Shown here: positions 54,865-64,000 of the stretch, piece after piece
Numbering within the stretch: the stretch's first letter is position 1
Layout of the letters: the number at the start of each line of letters is the position of its first letter
From: Spinellus fusiger
Taxonomy: Eukaryota; Mucoromycota; Mucoromycetes; Mucorales; Phycomycetaceae
Direction: 5' to 3'
DNA: 64,000 nucleotides
Assembly: GCA_025094145.1 (NCBI GenBank)
Contig: JALLLS010000113.1
Location: forward strand, 1-64,000
Translations under genes and position numbers: made by a program
The notes under the pieces: model-generated
Databases searched by the model: none
What the model was told of the DNA's origin: nothing
What the model saw: only the letters and a program-made list of their open reading frames with translations

Positions 54865-57132
54865 CGTGCGTGTGTTTTTCTTATTATTTTTGTGTGTATT
54901 TTTTCTTCTTCTTCCGCTTACCAACGCGCTCATCTCCTAGTGTGAAGAAAGTATTCTCATTGTGTCCTTGTGTGCTGGATAGTCTACGCACCTGAATTCC
55001 CTTCTTTCTTACACAACACGACACTACGCTGAATGCTGCCACAAGAGTCTCCTCAGTACTCTCCTGGTACGATTGTGTTTGCCAAACTCAAAGGCTATCC
55101 CTGGTGGCCAGCAAGAGTAAGCTTTTCTTGTCTCTGTAGTGAGGCCCTAGACTGATGGGGTGCCCATAGATTGAACTCGACCAGAACGTACCTGCCAAGG
55201 TGCTCAAGTCCAAGAGTAAATCCAAAGGCCCAGTGTGGACAGTGCTATTCTATGGGTCAAAGGACTAGTAAGTGGCAGGAGAGAAAAGAGAGAGAGAGTG
55301 TGTGTGTGTGTGTGTGTGTTTGTGCTGACCCTCAGTCAGTGGGTTCTTTGGACAGGATGCTATTCGTCCATTCGACAGTGCAACCGTTGAACGTGATCTC
55401 AAGGCAAAGAAGTTTAGAGGCAAGGATCTAGAGAATGCAGTGCGCCAGGCATTGAGTCCAGAAGCATTTGAAGAGAATGAAGAAGAAGAGGAAGAAGAAG
55501 AGGAGGAAGAAAGAGTGACTGTGGAAAAGACAAAGAGAAGAGCAAAAAGAGCAGTTGTTGAGGCTGAACCTGTGAAGCAAAGGGCACAGACACGGAAAAG
55601 AGCTCTTTCTGTGCATGAAGACAGTGAAGTGAGTGTGCCCAACAAGCGACGACTGCGAAAGGGAGAGGAAAAACCAGAGAAGATGGAGAAGATGGAGAAG
55701 ATGGATATTGTTGAAAAGGTGGATATTGTTGAAAAGGTGGAAAAGATAAAGGTGGAAAAGGTAAAGGTGGAAAAGGTAAAGGTGGAGAAGATGGAGAAAC
55801 CCACCAGAACAACCAAATCCACCCAACCCACCAGAACAGAGACAGTGGCTGCTATAAAAACAAGAGACAGAAAAAAAAGAGTAAGTCATAGAAGGCATAA
55901 GAGGACACCTGTTATTAAGCTGTGGATCCAAACAGTCCAAATCCATGTCAGTAGAGCAGGAGGATGAACAAGAAACAAAAGGAGCAGAAGAGTCCCCTGT
56001 GACATCCACTCACAAACTCAAGGAATCCTCAGTATCAGAGCCAAACGACAAGAGAGGAGCCACACACAGCAATAGCCACGATATACTAAGAAAGTCCTCC
56101 GAGTATAAAAAGGTGTATCATATCAGGCACAAACTCCAGAAGCTGGTCTATGATAAAAAGCCAGTAGGTAGCCAACAGAGAAAGAAAAGACTAACCAGTG
56201 ACAAAGGGAGAAATTGCTGTGAGTGACTATTCAAGGATATCTCAAGCAGTAAAGGAGGTGGAGGAATGTACAATGACTTATGATCTACTACGGGTAAGCA
56301 GGAGGACACGGCCAAAAAAAGGCACATAGAGAAACTAAAAGAGTGGATCGTAGGATACCAAGATTGGCAAGGTGGTAAAAGCTGCATGCACATATCACTA
56401 TGCTGGAGATGAGGAATATGATATCAAAGGACGCTGTCAGATGCTGATGAGGGATTGGAAAGGACTGTTTACCGTACCACAGCCCATGGAAGATATATCA
56501 CCTGGAATAGCTACCAGTGAAGTGTCCCCAGTAGCAGCAGTAGAGAGTGCAGTACCTGCAACCACACCACAGCCACAGCCACAATCACCAGTAGCAGCAT
56601 CACCACAGCCACAGCCACAGCCACAGCCACAACCACAACCACAACAATCACCAGTAGCAGCATTACCACAATCACCTCTGCCATCATCATCATCACTCTC
56701 ATCTTCTATAGATACATCTGCCTCAAAAGAGATGCCTCTGGTAGATAAGCTGCTTCCTGTGTCTGTGGTAGATACTTCGGTCGTCATTAGCACCGAATGT
56801 GAAATAGCAGATATGTCCAATGAAAACTATAGCCAAAGATTAGATGAGTCTTCCATACTTCAGCTGTAGACAGAAGAAGCACAATGGTCATAATGAATGG
56901 TATTCCAGAGAAGATCCCCAAATGTGCTCATAATAGACGATGAACATTAGCCAAATGAATCATTCATAGGAAAGCTACAGAAGCAGCAGTGGACCAGGAA
57001 ATGTATAAATGTACAATCTATCTTTCTCCATTAAAAAATCACCTTCATTGATATCTGAACACTTTGTATTTTATTCCTTCTTTTTCACTGTAAACAAAGC
57101 TGGATAGTGGTACAACCACTTAAGATAAAGAG
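54361..57132. repeat. Right arm of 2.8-kb inverted duplication
   Basis: Reverse-complement partner of 34487-37321; see that entry. Boundaries are 'actgcttatg' (54361) and 'taagataaagag' (57132), after which homology stops abruptly. Confidence 0.95.
55033..56869 (+). CDS. PWWP-domain protein with TFIIS-N/IBD-like C-terminal domain (LEDGF/HDGF-like), right copy
   Basis: Proposed exons are 55033-55116, 55170-55267, 55340-55880, 55936-56167, 56199-56293 and 56354-56869 (521 residues). Residues 1-75 form the PWWP domain: MLPQESPQYSPGTIVFAKLK, YPWWPAR, then after intron 1 VWTVLFYGSKDY, and after intron 2 GFFGQDAIRPF. The acidic then K-E-K-rich centre includes 15-nt tandem repeats. From about residue 270: YHIRHKLQKLVYDK, SDYSRISQAVKEVEECTMTY, DLLRDTKIGKVVKAAC, RCQMLMRDWKGLF, an LW/IBD-type helical bundle. 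The tail is PQ- and Ser-rich. The fourth intron (56168-56198, 31 bp) is unusually short and is the least secure part. Intron 2 holds a (GT)n tract. Confidence 0.82.
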
Positions 57133-58197
57133 TTGCTGAGGAGTGAATGAGACACCTCAGAGATGAATGAGACAAAGATGCATTAGTGCTCAATGACTTG
57201 TCCTGTATCATGGATGAATGTAGCTATCACCACAATAGTATTGGAAAAAGAAAGAAAGCTCTGTACAATGTAGTGCAGCTATGCTATATTCAATTATAAG
57301 AGTACGAAAAGCACACTAGTATTGGGAAAAAGAAAGTTCAAATACAACTCATCTTATCTACTTGTGATGGCTATTGGTACAAGAAGAAAAGGTAAAAGAC
57401 ACTGTAGCTCCATAAGGGTGTATTGGATTGACCAACATATTATACCCCATCTTAAGAAATCACCATAAAAATCGACAGCTATTACAAGTGGATGGTGATG
57501 AAACTCGAACTTCTAAAGAGATAGCACTTACTTTGAATACTATCCAACGAATTCCCTTCTTTGTCTCAAGATCCGCAATTCTTGTCATAGCACCAACATC
57601 ACTCATACCTCAATAGTCTTTACATGTAGAATGTCCAAATAACCTCCTTTAATTACTAAAATAAATAAATAAAGCCCTCTCTTCTTGTCAACTAAGATAC
57701 AATACGTGTGTCAATGGTAGAATGGCTCCTGTGAGTATCTGACCTACATGGCAATCCTCTTCTTTTGGCTGTTCTGAACTACAATTGGTGAGTATCCATT
57801 TCTGGAGATGGTCCTACAAGAGTAAAACACCGTATGAGGTTGTTGGAGACCGAGAAGGTCGGAAAATGAAAATAGAATAAAGAAAAGAAATAGGCCTATT
57901 GGTACATGTATTTGTACCTGAATATCTATTTCTTAGTGGTGGTACTGTTATTGATGGTGCTTTGGTTCTATAGACACTCTAGAGATGTGTCTGCTCTTCT
58001 ATTCTATTAAAAGGAAAAGAAGGCAACTATTAAAAAATATGTTATGGGTAAACTGCTGAACTTGTAAACTAGAAACATGTGTCCATGGATTCGTCATTTC
58101 TATCAATAGGGAGACCTTGTAAATGACTGCTTTTTAGCGTGTCTGGCCTTCAAAATAAAAGTATAAATAGAGGCCCAAATTTCACTCTGAACAACTC
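57133..58197. other. Intergenic region upstream of U1
   Basis: About 1.06 kb. A 62-codon plus-strand frame at 57428-57616 has no recognisable content. The final 50 bp contain the TATA-like GTATAAATAGAGGC (58161-58174) that positions U1 transcription. Nothing else found. Confidence 0.45.
58161..58174 (+). promoter_or_regulatory. TATA-type element of the U1 snRNA gene
   Basis: GTATAAATAGAGGC lies with its centre about 32 bp before the U1 5' end, the expected distance for a TATA-directed Pol II start in fungi. Confidence 0.6.
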
Positions 58198-58360
58198 ATA
58201 CTTACCTGGGTCGTATGTCTGATGATCATGAAGGTCGGACATACAGCAAGGCTGGCTGTCATTGCACAGCGATGGCTGGTCATGCTGCGAACGCCTCTAG
58301 GGGTGTCTCGAGACTGTTATTTTTGCTTAAGGGAAGAGTAGCTTGCTATTACTTCCCTGC
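58198..58360 (+). ncRNA. U1: U1 spliceosomal snRNA
   Basis: About 163 nt. It starts with ATACTTACCTG, the universal 5' end that pairs with 5' splice sites (matching the GTAAGT donors used throughout this window). Stem-loop I is GTATGTC...GACATAC with loop GATCATGAAGG, the U1-70K binding sequence. Stem-loop II has CATTGCAC, the U1A-type loop. A GTTATTTTTGC Sm site lies at about 58316-58326. The terminal hairpin is GGGAAG...CTTCCC (58331-58357). Length and order of elements match metazoan and filamentous-fungal U1, not the enlarged yeast form. An apparent 63-codon frame over this region is incidental. Confidence 0.93.
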
Positions 58361-60308
58361 CATTTACAAGAAAATGAAAATAAAAATACATTCGACTTTT
58401 GTTTAATCGAAACAGAAATGTGGTGCTTTATCGACTTTTTATTTTATTTAATGTTTATTCTACAGTGTATATAGTTTGCTGGTTTCTATATTATTTATTT
58501 TATATCAATCTATGCTTTGGAAAGAAAGAGAGAGGATACTACATAATTCTTCCTATGTGAATATAGGCTCCTCTTCCGATTTTCCTTTCCTTTCCTTTCC
58601 TTTCTTTATTATTTATTATCTATTATCTATTATCTATTATCTTTAATGCATAAGTGACCGTTCATTGAAAATCAATAGTTAAGTCTCCATTTGTGTATGT
58701 GTGTTTTTAGGACAGACTACAAGTCAGTGAAGTGGTCTGACAGCTGTTGAAGAAAAAGGCAGTAATTCATATGATATATGAGCCTATTAATAAAAGGGTG
58801 GCTATAGAAGTAAAGAGACTGTATTGCTATTTTTTAATCAAATCAATTACATTCCCTTTTCTGCTATAGGTTGGTGAACAAAATAAACAAATTTTTCATT
58901 CCATACAACATCTATTTTCCATTCAATATTCTATTGACCTGTATGTCTTTGTTTAATTTAATAATAATAATAAAAGAGATCGAGTAGTTAACACCCCACG
59001 TCAGATGGATCAACCTTTACTAGTGACGAATAGAGATAAATAGGAGTGATCAAATCATCTTGGAATAGAAAAGTGGAATCTAGAGTATATGTATGAATAA
59101 GTAAATCTGTGTACAAATTATCTCTTTGGACCGTTCATCTTCAGCACACAGATATGAAATCCATTACTTCCTGATTACTTCCTTTCATCTCTCGTTTAGA
59201 AGTATCTTATAGTTGTTCCCTTCTTATTTTTCATAACTCTTGATATTCTCCACATAGTGAAGACATAAAAAGGTCTAAACAAGAAACAAGACATGGAAAT
59301 AGGAGGCAATGTGAGTGCATGTGTGGGTTCTGGTGCCACTGAATAGACTTTGATCGTTAATGACAAGAACCTTAAACAAATTCATAGATCTGAATCATCT
59401 GTAGCATTGAGGCTATCGAGAACCTTGAATTATTATTATTAGCAATGTGAATATGGCTTTAAGTTTGACGGCTCTACAAAGCACAAGAACATGCCAGTGC
59501 ATCGATCTTCCTCCATAGTGTCAATGAACAGCAGTGTTCTAGAACATCAAATGTATCCATAATAAAATACCTATTTTCAATAAAGAAGAGAATAGATACG
59601 GCCTTTGTACAGTAAGGCTGTAATGAAAAGAAACAATGATGTCTTTTATTTTATTCTCTAAGTAGCTCAATGAAAATGCTGCTCGAGCTATCGATATCTT
59701 TATCTTGAATATAGTCATCCAACAGTGTTTCTTACCAATGTAAGATGCATTCCCCTTTCTACCTTATTTCAGTCTATATGAGTATTTGAATAAGTTCATG
59801 ATGTCTATTCCTGTATTATATTCCTAAAATGGTGTTCTAAAGGGGTAACTACCATTCACAAGTACGACAATATACCGTTCAATATAGTAAACACGGTCCA
59901 AGGAATAGATTACTTTATTCATCTCTTTTCTTTCTTTTCTTATTTTATATTACAAAAAAAAAAGGGGGAAACTCATTTGAAAGATATATGAATCTAACTG
60001 TCTTTCATTAGCAAATAAGGCAATTCAATCGATTTTACTACTGCTCTTCATTGGATGATTCTAAAAAGTAGAGTAAGATGCAAAAACACCTACTTATTCC
60101 TATAATTCATACATCTATACTAGTAGCTTATATATCTATTTATATATTGTTTTAGTGTTTATTAAGTATCTAAAGAAATTGAAATGTATATAACACACAA
60201 GCGGTGTTGCTCATGGATAGATTTTGTATCCATGGAGGGTAAGGGTTAATTACAAAAACAGCAACAATAATAACAATAGCAATAGGAAACCTATCTAGTC
60301 AAAAAGAC
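58361..60308. other. Long intergenic region, no gene recognised
   Basis: Nearly 2 kb, AT-rich, with microsatellite-like tracts ((CCTTT)n near 58585-58605, (TATTATC)n near 58610-58640). No open frame above background, no tRNA or snRNA signature, and no copy elsewhere in the window. It may hold an unrecognised non-coding RNA or decayed sequence. Confidence 0.45.
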
Positions 60309-63300
60309 CTATTTCTCTTCTAGTTCTTTAAGGTATACAATTAATCTTCGCTTATAAATAACACCAAGGAAGGTTCCATGAGAATCCACAACACATAGGT
60401 AACATGCACCCATCTTGACAAACATGTCAACTAACATCTCCATCGATGCACTTTCATTAATGATAGCAGGTGCCTAGAGTAAAACAATAATAAATAAATA
60501 AATAAATGCACGATTTTAGAGACCCTGTGTACAATAAAAAAGAAGAGAGGACGGTAAAGCACTCACATAATCCACATAAGGAGAAAAGTCGTTGCCCTTT
60601 AATATACTATGCTCTTCATCCCTTTGTACACAAGATGATGTGTTGTCTGAGAAAGAATCGTTGTGAGGAGAATGTAGTTTATTCGCCATAAAGTACACAT
60701 CCGTTTTTCTGGCATCGTGATGGTATGGGTAGGAAGCATTGGCTTGTTGTTTTGACAATCTTTTGAGTGCATACGACAGTTCATAGGTAGAAACATAGCC
60801 TTGTAGGGTATTTTCACGACAAAGGATGGGGATACCGCCATCTGTACCATACCCCATCTCACTCAAGGTTTTCATTTTTTGGTGAAGGCAGTCGACAGAA
60901 ACAGATGTATTTAAATCGATTGTAGGTACTTCTTCTGCGAGTTCAAGAACAGTGACCGTGTGTTGATAGGCCTTATTGGATTCAAGGTAGGGGTAGTTCT
61001 GGAGTTCGATGAGTAAATCATAAATACCACTAGGGAACATGGAGTCAGAAGTCCACTTAGCCGTCATGACAGCAATCATAATAGGCTTCAATACATAAGA
61101 AAAAAAATAAGAAAAAACTCATAAAAAATATCTTTTCTTCTTACCAAGGCATAAGTCAATGAATTTGTCAATTCAAACATAATAACCACAAGAGACACTA
61201 CAATTCACCATCCACATTAGAGACATGAGACATTGAGTCTATTCCCCAGTGGCTCTACTGCCTACCTGTTGATCTTGTCACGCCAGTTAATCCTGCTGCA
61301 GCACCCGTCAATGCATATACTCCTGGGATAACACACTTTCCATGAGATGCCATATCTTGAGCACAGAGCAGAAACGGCCATGCATCGGGAAATGAAAGAG
61401 TAATATATTGCATGACTAGACCCACGATTCGACCTGTCACTGCTCCGATAATAAGCCCAGGAAGAAACACACCACCAGGCACACGACATCCAAAAGTGAT
61501 GATGGTCAGAAATATTTTGATAAAGAGGGCAGTGATCAAAAGATAAAGTATGTTGGGAATATCATCTATTGTTTTTCTATTCATGTAGAATAGGTTTGTA
61601 TGAACATCAATATGCTTATTCAAATGCAATATACAGCTCTACAACTTACGCGCAAAGTCCTCCATTGTCGTTTTTTTCTGAACATTCTGAAAAGAGGTTG
61701 GCTGCGAATGCACTTAGGTCCAGTCTAAATATATTTATAGATATAAATGAATAAATAAAAAGATCCATACAGTAGATAGCTTTAATGCAGGTCACCATTT
61801 AAGATGACTTACCTAGTAAAGGGGTTCCAGAAACTGATACTGGCAGTAAGAAGCATAATGCACATCACTTCAATCAGAGGGTATTTTCCAATAAAAGTTT
61901 CTTTACGGATATATTGGAATTTGATATTACAATAGACAGTGCATGCTCCGAGAAACCCCTAAACATAAAAACAAAATGAGCATCAGCTGTGGGTAGCCAT
62001 AGAGATAAACACTAAATTCAAAGACATACTGCCAGTATTCCGGACAAGGCAAAAGGAATCAACTCAAAGATGTGGTATTCCTTGTCATAATGAACTTCAA
62101 ACATAACAATTTTTCTTGTACCAAATGGATTGGTGATCTAAAGAGTATGAAATGAGTACAATAGAAATAAGACATTATGTATGGTTTATTTTCTTTTTAC
62201 CTTGAGAACTGTGGCAGCTACCATGGCACAACAGTAGCATCGAATCATAGTTTTGCTAGGAAAGTAATAACTCACTTCCTCCAAACTGAAAAGAACACCA
62301 CCCATTGGTGCACCAAAAGCGACTGCCACACCTGAAGCTGCAGCAGCAGATAATATTTCTCTTTTCTTACCTGGATAAAAAGAAAACTTATGTGTTAAGT
62401 ATATTTTTTTTATTGACTAGGGAAAATAATCTGCCTATTTTACATAAATAAGAAAGAAGGACTTACTCTCATTTCTACAGAATTTAGGGAAAAATCGAGA
62501 TGCGATGTTTGCTACAGAGCAAGCAAGATGAACAAAAGGTCCTTCTTTTCCACAAGTTAGGCCAGAAGAAGTGGATAAGATCTAGGTATAATTCATACAC
62601 ACCTTGATGAGCACACTCCATCATAGACATCATAGACAGATAGATATTTGGGAAACAAAAGAATAAATAAATATAGCTTACCATGCCAATGGATTTCACA
62701 AGCAATGTTTTGATCCCTAAAAACCCTTTAATGGAAAATCCACTCAAAATCACTTTCACTTCAGGAATTCCAGACCCGGCACTGTAGTAGGCTGTTTTTG
62801 TGATAGTCCTTGTGGCTGGAAAGTCTTTGAGTTGATTTGATAAGCCCAAATCTTCACTATTATCATGTGTAGAGGGAAAAATAGTTGACGGTTTTTTGGA
62901 AAGTGGTGTTGCTGGTATACGCATAATCAATTTTTCAGCAGAGTACTTGACCATGAGTGCAGCTAATAAAGAGAATACAAGCTATATAAAGTATCAGTGA
63001 TCCTGGAGGATTTCATATTTATGAATAGTTTGAATTCATGATATTCCTTGGAAAGAATGAAAGAAAATATAAATAAAAGTACCCCAAATGCAGTATACAC
63101 TGCCATTGCTGTATAGTATGAATGGACCTCATTCTCTACACCAAAGACGTCTGACCATTCTCTCCATTCTGGACATGCCTCATGTTCTATAATCCATTAT
63201 ACGGATAAGAGAAATAGACCAATCCATTGGGTTAATCAGGACAAGATACTATGCCGTATGTCTCAAGTAATAGACACTACCTTCTTTTCCCCAACAACAA

Positions 63301-63997
63301 AACTGTTCATTGTACTGCCAGTGCATTGTGCAATACCCTTTCTTGATATCTGATAGCCATTCCTGAACCACATCAATACACCATGCAAATTCTGCTACTG
63401 TGACACCAATGATAATGACTAAGATCCAGGCTTGAGAGGCATCTAGCGCTTTCTCCCATCGACCACGAAGGCCGGGTGCACTGTTTAATTTCCTTTGTCG
63501 TGTGGCCTCTTTTATTCGATCTCGTATCATATCTATTAATTGATAGAATAAGAGAATAGGAAATGCTTAGAATAAGACAAAAGGTTGAGATAGTGAATTT
63601 ACTTCTACTTGCCAATGCTTGAATAGTTTTCACTTCTGATACTTAAGCCTGACTTATCTCCCATATTCATTTGACCACGACTCTGTCCTCTGGCTCGTTT
63701 ATGAATAGAGGAAGGAGAATGAGATTTTCTCTGTTCATTTGGAGGGCATATAGATGTCTTGTCATAAACTGTTGCTTCTGGAGATACTACTGTATGTGTG
63801 AGTGGATGGGTGGTATTGGTTTCTTCCGAGAAAGAGTGGTTAGGAGATGTTGTGCTCGATGAAGATTCTCCATTCGATGCATCATAAGGAATATGAATAG
63901 GATGACTTCCTAGAAGACTGGATCTCTCAGTAATAAACTTTTCTTTTGATGACATCAAAGGAGTAGTAGTAGAGAAGATAAGGCTGCTCTTTTTCAA
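60309..63997 (-). CDS. CLC-family chloride channel / Cl-/H+ exchanger with CBS domains
   Basis: Thirteen exons on the minus strand: 63997-63613, 63532-63281, 63186-63083, 62981-62682, 62581-62467, 62370-62201, 62137-62030, 61958-61813, 61724-61650, 61576-61266, 61197-61145, 61085-60567 and 60473-60309 (at least 900 residues). Selectivity motifs are [16 protein letters not shown] (gating Glu present, as in exchangers) and [29 protein letters not shown] precedes two C-terminal CBS domains ([13 protein letters not shown]..., [14 protein letters not shown]...CYLCVVD). The closest types are ClC-3/Gef1-like intracellular exchangers acidifying Golgi or vacuole. The Ser-rich N-terminus may begin beyond the window edge. 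Intron 1 uses a GC donor (GCAAGT). Confidence 0.93.
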
Positions 63998-64000
63998 GTG

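Noticed and set aside
58215..58406. 63-codon plus-strand frame
   Set aside because: Lies entirely over the U1 snRNA, whose conserved loops explain the sequence.

Overview
The window is eukaryotic nuclear DNA from a filamentous fungus, most likely Mucoromycota. The evidence is: short GT-AG introns (about 45-110 bp) with canonical GTAAGT donors; a recognisable U1 snRNA; single-copy fungal housekeeping genes (RAE1, MPDU1, a TDA10-type kinase, a LIN1-like protein, an ABCC transporter and a CLC chloride channel); and transposon families (zinc-knuckle LINE ORF1, Tnp2-like transposase with a C2H2 exon) of the kind common in that phylum. The placement is inference; there is no rDNA or species marker here. 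All gene models were spliced by eye.

Layout. Positions 1-34,450 are a transposon graveyard. It holds two nearly identical copies of a LINE (family A, 2789-7872 and 18626-23710), a third copy cut off in ORF1 (31225-32057), a second LINE family (B, 24884-30066) with a 17-bp target duplication, a decayed Ty3/gypsy element (14333-18435), a Tnp2-like DNA transposon (8686-13317), two Tc1/mariner fragments, and several solo or partial LTRs (families A, B, G). Four tRNA genes lie inside this cluster: Val-AAC, Asp-GUC twice, and Leu-UAA. Each has retroelements at characteristic distances. LINE A abuts the first base of the tRNA, head to head, in three of three cases. The gypsy LTR end lies 93-118 bp beyond the tRNA 3' end in two cases. 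LINE B lies about 114 bp downstream of tRNA-Leu.

Positions 34,487-57,132 are framed by a 2.8-kb inverted duplication. Each arm carries a complete copy of a PWWP-domain gene with a C-terminal TFIIS-N/IBD-like fold (LEDGF/HDGF-like). Between the arms are, in order: TDA10-like kinase (-), MPDU1 (+), LIN1-like without GYF domain (-), a Ser/Thr-rich unknown (-), a 20-bp minisatellite, RAE1 (-), a deletion derivative of the DNA transposon with a nested solo LTR, and an 11-exon ABCC transporter (+). Positions 57,133-64,000 hold a U1 snRNA gene (58198-58360) and a 13-exon CLC chloride channel/exchanger (-), whose 5' end may lie beyond the window.

The host genes do not form a pathway cluster; they are ordinary gene neighbours. 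The coherent story is the mobile-element ecology around the tRNA genes and the decay mode of those elements. Nonsense codons and lost catalytic Asp residues almost all fit C-to-T or G-to-A changes, mostly at former CpG sites, and the gypsy pol frame carries ten premature stops but no frameshift.
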